Positions 1 to 5,014 of a DNA stretch of 6,199 nucleotides are shown here, one piece after another. The stretch covers positions 1 to 6,199 of the forward strand of contig JAHIJU010000480.1 in assembly GCA_018898235.1 (NCBI GenBank), written 5' to 3'. The notes under the pieces are model-generated. The model did not search any database and was not told the DNA's origin. It saw only the letters and a program-made list of their open reading frames with translations. The stretch is from Actinomycetota bacterium. Its GTDB lineage: Bacteria; Actinomycetota; Actinomycetes; Actinomycetales; Cellulomonadaceae. Each line of letters opens with the position of its first letter. Within the stretch, counting starts at the first letter, position 1. A program made the position numbers and the translations under genes.

Positions 1-298
1 TCCGATGGAGCTCACCTCGGCTCGGTTCCCGTGGGCGTCGGGGGATCCGTTGCCCGAGCTCTACCGTCCGGGCGGCTGTTCCGCGTGCTCGCGGACGGGC
101 TATCACGGCCGGCTCGCGCTGCATGAGGTCATGCCGGTCACCGAGGCGATCGAACGCCACGCCGTCACCCACTCGTCGAGCTCCGACATCGCGGCCACCG
201 CCGCGACCGAGGGCATGGTCGGGCTCCGGGACGACGGTTGGCGCAAGGTGCTGCTCGGCCGCACGTCCGTCGAGGAGATCCTGAGGGTGGTCGCATGA
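1..298 (+). CDS. pilB: PilB/GspE-family type IV pilus extension ATPase, C-terminal end (5' truncated by window)
   Basis: This is the last 98 codons of a cytoplasmic hexameric ATPase that powers pilus extension. The reading frame is already open at the left edge (first full codon at base 2) and ends at TGA 296-298. The visible part has a CSAC pair (bases 77-88) followed by RTGYHGRLALHEVM. This is the second half of the four-cysteine zinc-binding motif of GspE/PilB proteins and the GYxGR...E segment after it; the first CxxC would lie upstream of the window. The end (EGMVGLRDDGWRKVLLGRTS, then EEILRV) is the usual PilB/GspE terminus, and the CxxC separates it from PilT, which lacks this zinc motif. 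The Walker motifs are outside the window and cannot be checked. The stop overlaps the pilT start by 4 bases (ATGA), so the two motor genes are probably translationally coupled. The ATG at base 5 is internal, not a start. Confidence 0.9.
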   Translation, partial: PMELTSARFPWASGDPLPELYRPGGCSACSRTGYHGRLALHEVMPVTEAIERHAVTHSSSSDIAATAATEGMVGLRDDGWRKVLLGRTSVEEILRVVA

Positions 299-1506
299 GT
301 GGCACGATGCCCAGTCCCGGTGGCGCCGCACCCGCCCCGGTCGGTGGCTCGCGGAGCGCGGCTCCGCCACGCGGCGGAGCCAGCGTGGGTCCGGGGGACC
401 TCGACCTGGATGCGTCGCTGCGGGCGATGGTCGCGGCGGGGGCCTCCGACCTGCACCTCACGAGCTTCGCGCCACCGATGGTGCGCGTGTCCGGCGCTCT
501 GATGCCGCTCGAGGGCTTCGGGGTGCAGACACCGGACGCGCTGCGGCGCGTGCTGTTCGCGATCCTGACGCAGAAGCAGCGCGAGCGGTTCGAGTCCGAG
601 CTCGAGCTGGACCTGTCCTATTCGGTGCGTGGCCTGGCCCGGTTCCGGGTGAACATGTACCTGCAGCGCACCTCGGTCGGTGCGGCCTTCCGGCTCATCC
701 CGTACGAGATCAAGCCGCTCGAGCAGCTGGGGATGCCGCCGATCCTGGCGTCGTTCGCCGGGCTTCCGCGTGGGATGGTGCTCGTCACCGGTCCGACGGG
801 GTCGGGCAAGACGACGACGCTGGCTGCCCTGATCGATCTGGCGAACCGCACGCGGGCCGATCACATCATGACGGTCGAGGATCCGATCGAGTTCCTGCAC
901 CGGCACAACAAGGCGATCATCAACCAGCGCGAGGTGGGGCAGGACACCCACTCGTTCGCCTCGGCCCTCAAGCACGTGCTGCGGCAGGACCCGGACATCA
1001 TCCTGGTGGGCGAGATGCGCGACCTGGAGACGATCTCGGTCGCGCTGACGGCCGCCGAGACCGGGCACCTCGTCTTCGCGACCCTCCACACCCAGGACGC
1101 GGCCCAGACCATCGACCGCATCATCGATGTGTTCCCCTCGGCGCAGCAGGAGCAGGTGCGCACGCAGCTCGCGGGTGCGTTGCAGGCCGTCGTCTGCCAG
1201 AACCTGTGCCGGCGCTCCGACGCCCCAGGACGTATCGCGGCGACCGAGGTGATGGTCGCCACGCCGGCCATCCGCAACCTTATCCGCGAGGGAAAGACGC
1301 ATCAGGTCTACTCGATGCTGCAGGCCGGCGCCGCCCAGGGCATGCACACGATGGACCAGCACCTGGCCCACCTCGTGCGCGACGGTCGCATCACCTATGA
1401 GACCGGCATCGAGTCGTGCCACAACCTCGAGGACTTCACCCGCCTCGTCGGGCGTCCGACGGGGTACAGCCAGGGCGCTGTCCGTGTGCAGCAGGGAGGC
1501 ATGTGA
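295..1506 (+). CDS. pilT: PilT type IV pilus retraction ATPase
   Basis: A 403-residue cytoplasmic hexameric ATPase that drives pilus retraction (twitching, DNA uptake) by acting on PilC. Motifs in order: a beta-rich N-terminal domain with SDLHLT (51-56), Walker A GPTGSGKTTT (166-175), Asp box MTVEDPIEF (192-200), Walker B DIILVGEMRD (234-243), His box TGHLVFATLHT (256-266), and AIRNLIREGK (325-334). AIRNLIRE is the PilT hallmark needed for retraction in studied homologues, so this is PilT rather than a second PilB. The family is usually about 345 residues. The extra length is a Pro/Ala/Gly-rich, probably disordered N-terminal stretch (about 1-36) and a short tail after about 385. ATG at 295 was chosen because it overlaps the pilB stop and follows GAGGG (283-287). 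A TTG at 238 in the same frame would add 19 non-conserved residues inside pilB. The gene ends 1 base into pilC. Confidence 0.96.
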   Translation: MSGTMPSPGGAAPAPVGGSRSAAPPRGGASVGPGDLDLDASLRAMVAAGASDLHLTSFAPPMVRVSGALMPLEGFGVQTPDALRRVLFAILTQKQRERFESELELDLSYSVRGLARFRVNMYLQRTSVGAAFRLIPYEIKPLEQLGMPPILASFAGLPRGMVLVTGPTGSGKTTTLAALIDLANRTRADHIMTVEDPIEFLHRHNKAIINQREVGQDTHSFASALKHVLRQDPDIILVGEMRDLETISVALTAAETGHLVFATLHTQDAAQTIDRIIDVFPSAQQEQVRTQLAGALQAVVCQNLCRRSDAPGRIAATEVMVATPAIRNLIREGKTHQVYSMLQAGAAQGMHTMDQHLAHLVRDGRITYETGIESCHNLEDFTRLVGRPTGYSQGAVRVQQGGM

Positions 1507-2735
1507 TGTCGAACGACACCAAGACGTTCGAGTACTCGGTCCGCGACCAGGGCGGCAAGGTCGTCAAGGGCCGGGTCCAGGCGTCCGACCAGGTGGCGGT
1601 CGCGCACCGCCTGCAGGAGATGGGCCTGGCCGCGGTGGCGATCACCGAGGTCAAGACGAGTGGGCTCAGCGCCGAGATCCACATTCCCGGGATGAGCGAC
1701 AAGATCGGCCTGAAGGACCTCTCCGTCCTCTCGCGTCAGCTCGCGACGATGATCAACGCAGGGCTGTCGCTGTTGCGCGCCCTGGCGATCCTGGCCGAGC
1801 AGACTCCCAACACGGCGCTCGCGAAGATCGTCGCCCAGGTGCGCAACGACGTCGAGGTGGGGCTGTCGTTGTCGGCGGCGCTGAGCAAGCATCCGAAGGT
1901 GTTCCCGCCGCTCATGGTCAACATGCTGCGGGCCGGTGAGGTCGGCGGATTCCTCGATCAGGCGCTGCTGGCGATCGCCGACAACTTCGAGGCCGAGGTG
2001 AAGCTGCGCGGTAAGATCAAGAGCGCCATGGCCTATCCGGTGATCGTGCTCATCATTGCGCTGCTGGCGGTCATCGGGATGATGCTGTTCATCTTGCCCA
2101 CCTTCGCCAAGATGTACGACGGATTCGGTGCGCAGCTGCCATTCTTCACGCGTGTCCTGGTCTCGATCTCGAACGGGATGAAGATCGGGATCCTGCCCAC
2201 CATCGTGGTGCTGGTGCTCTTCAGCGCGTGGTGGTCCCGGCACAAGCACGACGAGGGCGTGCGCCGGCGCCTCGACCCGCTCAAGCTCAGGCTGCCGATC
2301 TTCGGCGAGCTCAACCGGAAGATCGCGGTCTCCCGGTTCACCCGCAACCTGGGAACGATGCTGCACGCCGGCGTCCCGTTGCTCCAGGCGCTGGACATCG
2401 TGGGCCAGACCAGCGGAAACGTGGTGGTGGAGGACGCGGTCAAGGCGGTTGGCGAGTCGGTGCGCCAAGGGCGTTCCCTGACCGAGCCGCTGTCGCACCA
2501 TGCAGTCTTCCCGCCGATGGTGGTGCAGATGATGGCGGTCGGTGAGGACACCGGTGCGCTCGACGTGATGCTGGCGAAGATCTCCGAGTTCTACGACCAG
2601 GAGGTCGAGGCCACCACGGACTCGCTCACCAGCCTCATCGAGCCCCTGATGATCGTCGTCATCGGCGCGATCGTGGGCGCGATGGTGGTGGGCATGTACC
2701 TGCCGATCTTCCAGGTCTTCGACGTCATCAAGTGA
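1506..2735 (+). CDS. pilC: PilC type IV pilus platform protein (T2SF/GspF family)
   Basis: A 409-residue polytopic membrane protein that forms the platform on which PilB and PilT act and through which pilins are added or removed. Two repeated T2SF domains are visible, about residues 73-197 and 276-400. Each starts with a matching segment: FSRQL-like LSRQLATMINAGLSLLRAL (75-93) and SRFTRNLGTMLHAGVPLLQA (276-295). Each also has an FPP...M...GE core: FPPLMVNMLRAGEVGG (133-148) and FPPMVVQMMAVGEDTG (335-350). Predicted membrane segments are about 177-197, 228-243 and 379-400, the usual three for the family. The N-terminal region (FEYSVRDQGGKVVKGRVQA) is the typical small cytoplasmic lead-in. Length is normal. 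ATG 1506 shares one base with the pilT stop (TGATG) and has a good Shine-Dalgarno, GGGAGG at 1494-1499. A frame extension upstream to 1416 would lie inside pilT and is not supported. Confidence 0.97.
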   Translation: MSNDTKTFEYSVRDQGGKVVKGRVQASDQVAVAHRLQEMGLAAVAITEVKTSGLSAEIHIPGMSDKIGLKDLSVLSRQLATMINAGLSLLRALAILAEQTPNTALAKIVAQVRNDVEVGLSLSAALSKHPKVFPPLMVNMLRAGEVGGFLDQALLAIADNFEAEVKLRGKIKSAMAYPVIVLIIALLAVIGMMLFILPTFAKMYDGFGAQLPFFTRVLVSISNGMKIGILPTIVVLVLFSAWWSRHKHDEGVRRRLDPLKLRLPIFGELNRKIAVSRFTRNLGTMLHAGVPLLQALDIVGQTSGNVVVEDAVKAVGESVRQGRSLTEPLSHHAVFPPMVVQMMAVGEDTGALDVMLAKISEFYDQEVEATTDSLTSLIEPLMIVVIGAIVGAMVVGMYLPIFQVFDVIK

Positions 2736-2785
2736 CCGGGTGTCGCGTGTCCTCTGCCTGGATGACAGCACATACGTCCGTCGGG

Positions 2786-2816
2786 GTGACAACGCGGCCC
2801 AGGTCTCAGGTAGTGC
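2786..2816 (+). promoter_or_regulatory. Weak candidate promoter upstream of pilA
   Basis: GTGACA (2786-2791) matches five of six bases of the sigma-70 -35 consensus TTGACA. It is followed after 19 bases by TAGTGC (2811-2816), a poor -10 whose last base is not T. A 19-base spacer is longer than the usual 16-18. The placement, about 85 bases before the pilA start, is plausible for a pilin leader. The match itself is weak and could arise by chance. Confidence 0.2.
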
Positions 2817-2838
2817 GGAGTCGATGCCGATCGTGACT

Positions 2839-2871
2839 GGTGTCAGACCACCTGCGGGCGGTCTGGTCACC
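2839..2871 (+). repeat. Imperfect inverted repeat in the pilA leader
   Basis: CAGACC (2844-2849) pairs with GGTCTG (2860-2865) around a 10-base loop. The stem continues with GGTG (2839-2842) against CACC (2868-2871) across a small internal loop (T opposite GT). In RNA this would be a hairpin ending about 20 bases before the pilA Shine-Dalgarno. In DNA it could be an operator. It lacks a following T-run, so a terminator role is less likely. Leader hairpin, mRNA stabiliser and protein-binding site are all possible, and the sequence does not decide between them. Confidence 0.45.
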
Positions 2872-2890
2872 ACCCCCGTAACGACGGACT

Positions 2891-2894
2891 GGAG
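2891..2894 (+). promoter_or_regulatory. Shine-Dalgarno deciding the pilA GTG start
   Basis: GGAG lies 6 bases before GTG 2901, which is ideal spacing. The other in-frame candidate, ATG 2925, has no purine-rich Shine-Dalgarno at the right distance. This favours GTG and a 15-residue prepilin leader over a 7-residue one. Confidence 0.65.
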
Positions 2895-2900
2895 CTGACT

Positions 2901-3323
2901 GTGAGCGCACGAATTCGCAAGTCCATGGAGCAGCGCGACGGGGGCTTCACCCTCGTCGAGCTGCTCGTCGTCATGATCATCATCGGCATCCTGGCGGCCA
3001 TCGCCATCCCGGTGTTCCTGAACCAGCAGAAGAAGGCGCGCGAGACGTCGGCCAAGGCCGATGTGTCGACCATCGGCAAGGAGATCGCGGCGTACTACGT
3101 CGACGGGACGGGGCCCTTGAGCGTCACAACGGCGGGCAACAAGTGGACCCTCTACTCGGGAACGAATGCCATCACCGACGGCACCCTGTCGACCGGCAAC
3201 ACCGCAACGGGCGCCGTAGCGAAGATCCTGTCGAACACGACCTACTGCGTGGAGGTCGCGCCGACGAACGCCACCACCTGGCACTACAGCCAGTCCGGTC
3301 TGGCGTCCGGCGTCTGCCCGTGA
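2901..3323 (+). CDS. pilA: PilA-type major prepilin
   Basis: A 140-residue type IV prepilin, probably the main structural subunit. The leader (residues 1-15) ends in RDGG and is followed by FTLVELLVVMIIIGILAAIA, the class III signal cut by prepilin peptidase PilD between G15 and F16. The new Phe is normally N-methylated, and E20 is the conserved Glu5 that aligns subunits during assembly. Residues 16-40 form the hydrophobic helix; the mature protein is 125 residues. The small globular part carries two cysteines, C116 and C139, near the C-terminus, which fits the disulfide-bounded D-region of many pilins and encloses W127. GTG 2901 is preferred to ATG 2925 because of the GGAG at 2891-2894; mature protein is the same either way. 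Position behind pilC, small size and its own intergenic regions on both sides suggest it is the abundant pilin. That it is major rather than minor is inference. Confidence 0.9.
   Translation: MSARIRKSMEQRDGGFTLVELLVVMIIIGILAAIAIPVFLNQQKKARETSAKADVSTIGKEIAAYYVDGTGPLSVTTAGNKWTLYSGTNAITDGTLSTGNTATGAVAKILSNTTYCVEVAPTNATTWHYSQSGLASGVCP
2952..2969 (+). repeat. 18-base identity shared by pilA and the PilW-like gene (copy 1)
   Basis: CTCGTCGAGCTGCTCGTC encodes LVELLV in pilA and recurs exactly at 5059-5076 in the PilW-like gene. It falls in the conserved helix around Glu5, so shared amino acids and similar codon use explain most of it. Confidence 0.6.
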
Positions 3324-3340
3324 TCTGACCCAGCACCACG

Positions 3341-3381
3341 GCGGGGGTGCGTCGGCCGACCGCGGTCGGCGCACCCCCCGC
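3341..3381 (+). terminator. Strong GC hairpin after pilA (terminator, attenuator or mRNA-stabilising stem)
   Basis: The structure begins 17 bases after the pilA stop. The inner stem is GCCGAC (3355-3360) with GTCGGC (3365-3370) around a CGCG tetraloop. The outer stem is GCGGGGGTGC (3341-3350) with GCACCCCCCGC (3371-3381), with one extra C on the 3' side and GTCG (3351-3354) bulged on the 5' side. That gives about 16 base pairs, nearly all GC. No T-tract follows. Actinobacterial terminators often lack one, but the stem could equally slow decay of the pilA message or give partial read-through into the minor pilins. GTCGGCCGAC at 3351-3360 is also a perfect 10-base palindrome by itself. Confidence 0.6.
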
Positions 3382-3403
3382 GCATGTCCAACCAGACCGG
3401 TCC

Positions 3404-3410
3404 GGGGGAG
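3404..3410 (+). promoter_or_regulatory. Strong Shine-Dalgarno deciding the PilV-like start
   Basis: GGGGGAG lies 5 bases before ATG 3416. It fixes the start against the in-frame upstream GTG-type extension to 3347, which would run through the post-pilA hairpin, and against the out-of-frame ATG 3384. GGGGAGC (3405-3411) is complementary to GCTCCCC at 3445-3451 inside the gene, so the site could be masked in a folded message. Confidence 0.75.
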
Positions 3411-3415
3411 CGAGC

Positions 3416-5014
3416 ATGGCAGCGGAGCAGCGTCGGGGGGTGCGGCTCCCCGCGCGCGGGGACGACTCCGGCTTCAGCCTCATCGAGGTCGTCGTCGCGA
3501 TGGTGCTGTTCGCCGGCTTCGCCGCCGCGCTGCTCACCCTCCTGCTCGCGAGCCAGGCCATGGGTGTCTCGAACCGCAACCGGATCGCGGCCACGAACCT
3601 GGCGGCCCGTGAGATCGACACCGTGCGGTCCACCTTCTTCGCCTCGACGACGGCCGCGCAGGACTTGGTGAACCAGGGCGCCGCCACCAACCCCGATCCC
3701 TTGGCAGGCGGCACGGCCGGCAGTGCTCTCGTCGTGGACGGCACCGCGTACACCGTGGTTCGCACCTCGGTGTGGAACCCCGTCGTGGGCGGCGCATCGG
3801 CCTGCGACGGCGGCTCGCTGTCCGCCAACGCGGCCGTGCTCGTCACCGTCACCGTGACCTGGCCGAACATGGGATCGGTCGAACCGGTGACCAACTCGGC
3901 GCTGATGTCGCCCGGCAAGGGCAAGGGCTTGTCGGGAACTGCGGCCTTCGCCGCTGTCAAGGTGATCGACTCGGCTGGTGCGCCGAATCCCGGGCGTGGG
4001 GTCAAGGTCGTGGGCGCCAACGGCGACACCCGGTCCGGCCTCACCGACGACGCGGGGTGCGCCGTCGTCCAGCTTGCGCCCGGAACTGCAGGCTCCCAGT
4101 ACCGGGCCGTGCTCACCGACACGGGGTACATGGACGTCCTCGCCGGCGTCACCAACCCGGAGCGCGCGCTCGGGCTCGTCCTGCCCGGCAGCCTCAACAC
4201 CTCCGCCGGGTCGACCCCCTTCACCTACGACAAGCCTGGGCACATCGTGCTCACGGTGGTCGACGCGAACGGCGACCCGGCCGATGGTGCGACGGTCGCG
4301 GCGCTCGGCCTGACCGCCCAGGTGAGGAAGACCGGACCAGCGGGGCCGAACTTCGACCAGCCGATCGCCCTGACCGGCACCTCGACTACCGTCGCTGCGA
4401 ACCTGTGGCCCACGACCTACGCGGTCGACTTCAACCCGGCGGGCCTGTCCCCGGCCCCGGCCCCGGTGGCCACGAACGTCAACCCTGGCGCTACCACGAC
4501 CGTGACCCTGCAGCTCCCCGCCGCGAAGGTACAGGTCAACGGGGGCCCTCCGGCCCTGACCTCCGTCGTGGTCGTGCCCGCCGGTGCGGCGTGCGACGCT
4601 ACCTCGCGGCGGGTCAACCCGACCGGCTTCTCGGTGCTGCCCGGCACCTGGGACCTGTACGCCGACGGGACCGGGTACACCTGTTCGCCCGGCCCGACGG
4701 CAATCAAGGTCGCTGCCGGAGACGTCCAGACAGTGACCTGGGCGAGCACCACGCTCGCCGTCACGGGGTCCAGCGATCCCCGAGTCCTGCGCGCGGTCCC
4801 GGCTGCCGCGGTCACGGGCCCGGCCTGCCCGGCGAGCGCAGCGCAGACCACCGCGCTCGTCCTCACCGATGCGCGTACGGGCCCGCAGCAGATCCCGGCC
4901 GGCAGCTGGTACCTCTACTGGGCGAACGCGGCGGGCGTGTGCCAGAGCCTCGTGGGATCGGGACCCGTCGGAGCACCCTACGGACAGGCGACGACTGTGA
5001 CGGTGACCCCGTGA
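3416..5014 (+). CDS. Large modular PilV/GspI-like minor prepilin
   Basis: A 532-residue prepilin, far longer than the 130-200 residues usual for PilV or GspI. The leader ends DDSG and is followed by FSLIEVVVAMVLFAGFAAAL: cleavage after G19, Phe at +1, and E24 as Glu5. A pilin-like stalk with NRIAATNLAAREID (55-68) and a first cysteine, C130, follows. Residues about 175-260 resemble a carboxypeptidase-regulatory/Ig-like module (GAPNPGRGVKVVGANG...LTDDAG). A second similar stretch, starting VVDANGDPADGATVAAL, covers about 275-368. Two further Cys-containing stretches cover about 369-445 and 446-532, each with a PGTWDLYADG/PAGSWYLYWA-type strand. Cysteines are C130, C215, C393, C423, C471 and C509. 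The domain names are judged by eye and are less sure than the prepilin call. It probably sits at the pilus tip with the next two products, with the C-terminal modules exposed; an adhesive role is inference. It overlaps the next gene by 4 bases. Confidence 0.85.
   Translation: MAAEQRRGVRLPARGDDSGFSLIEVVVAMVLFAGFAAALLTLLLASQAMGVSNRNRIAATNLAAREIDTVRSTFFASTTAAQDLVNQGAATNPDPLAGGTAGSALVVDGTAYTVVRTSVWNPVVGGASACDGGSLSANAAVLVTVTVTWPNMGSVEPVTNSALMSPGKGKGLSGTAAFAAVKVIDSAGAPNPGRGVKVVGANGDTRSGLTDDAGCAVVQLAPGTAGSQYRAVLTDTGYMDVLAGVTNPERALGLVLPGSLNTSAGSTPFTYDKPGHIVLTVVDANGDPADGATVAALGLTAQVRKTGPAGPNFDQPIALTGTSTTVAANLWPTTYAVDFNPAGLSPAPAPVATNVNPGATTTVTLQLPAAKVQVNGGPPALTSVVVVPAGAACDATSRRVNPTGFSVLPGTWDLYADGTGYTCSPGPTAIKVAAGDVQTVTWASTTLAVTGSSDPRVLRAVPAAAVTGPACPASAAQTTALVLTDARTGPQQIPAGSWYLYWANAAGVCQSLVGSGPVGAPYGQATTVTVTP
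3434..3451 (+). promoter_or_regulatory. Segment able to pair with the hairpin 3' arm and with the Shine-Dalgarno
   Basis: CGGGGGGTGCG (3434-3444) is the exact reverse complement of CGCACCCCCCG (3370-3380), the 3' arm of the post-pilA hairpin. The adjoining GCTCCCC (3445-3451) is the exact reverse complement of GGGGAGC (3405-3411), which contains the Shine-Dalgarno of this gene. Both segments lie within codons 7-12 of the PilV-like gene. Formation in vivo and any regulatory effect are inferred only. Confidence 0.3.

Larger units (their letters stand above)
2736..2900 (+). other. Intergenic region between pilC and pilA
   Basis: This 165-base gap separates the coupled motor genes from the major pilin and is the natural place for a separate pilA promoter and 5' leader. 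It holds an imperfect inverted repeat (2839-2871), a weak promoter-like pair (2786-2816), and the pilA Shine-Dalgarno (2891-2894). Two tiny open frames of 24 codons start at ATG 2762 and ATG 2824. The first has no ribosome-binding site. The second is preceded by CGGAG at only 3 bases and stops 2 bases before pilA. No T-tract terminator is seen directly after pilC. Confidence 0.7.

Noticed and set aside
103..1422. Minus-strand open frame of about 439 codons opposite pilB and pilT
   Set aside because: The sense strand encodes an unmistakable PilT; the antisense product is low-complexity Arg/His-rich and resembles nothing known.
2762..2836. 24-codon frame in the pilC-pilA gap starting at ATG 2762
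   Set aside because: It has no Shine-Dalgarno and no recognisable sequence.
1395..3374. Long minus-strand open frame of about 659 codons
   Set aside because: It is antisense to pilT, pilC and pilA, is rich in Arg/His/Asp as expected from a reversed high-GC gene, has no recognisable domain, and crosses two intergenic gaps.
3384..3671. Plus-strand ATG frame of 95 codons overlapping the start of the PilV-like gene
   Set aside because: It is out of frame with the prepilin motif, Arg/Ser/Pro-rich, and lacks a Shine-Dalgarno; the strong GGGGGAG serves ATG 3416.
3172..4243. Minus-strand open frames opposite pilA and the PilV-like gene
   Set aside because: They are shadow frames of the high-GC coding strand, with no domain and no convincing ribosome-binding site.
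4449..4468. Short CCCCGG/GGCCCC tandem run in the PilV-like gene
   Set aside because: It encodes a Pro-Ala linker (SPAPAPVA) between modules; it is too short and too easily explained by codon use to be a separate repeat element.
3772..5010. Upstream in-frame extension of the PilW-like gene
   Set aside because: It lies inside the PilV-like gene and gives Arg-rich nonsense; the prepilin leader must be at the N-terminus, which GTG 5011 provides.
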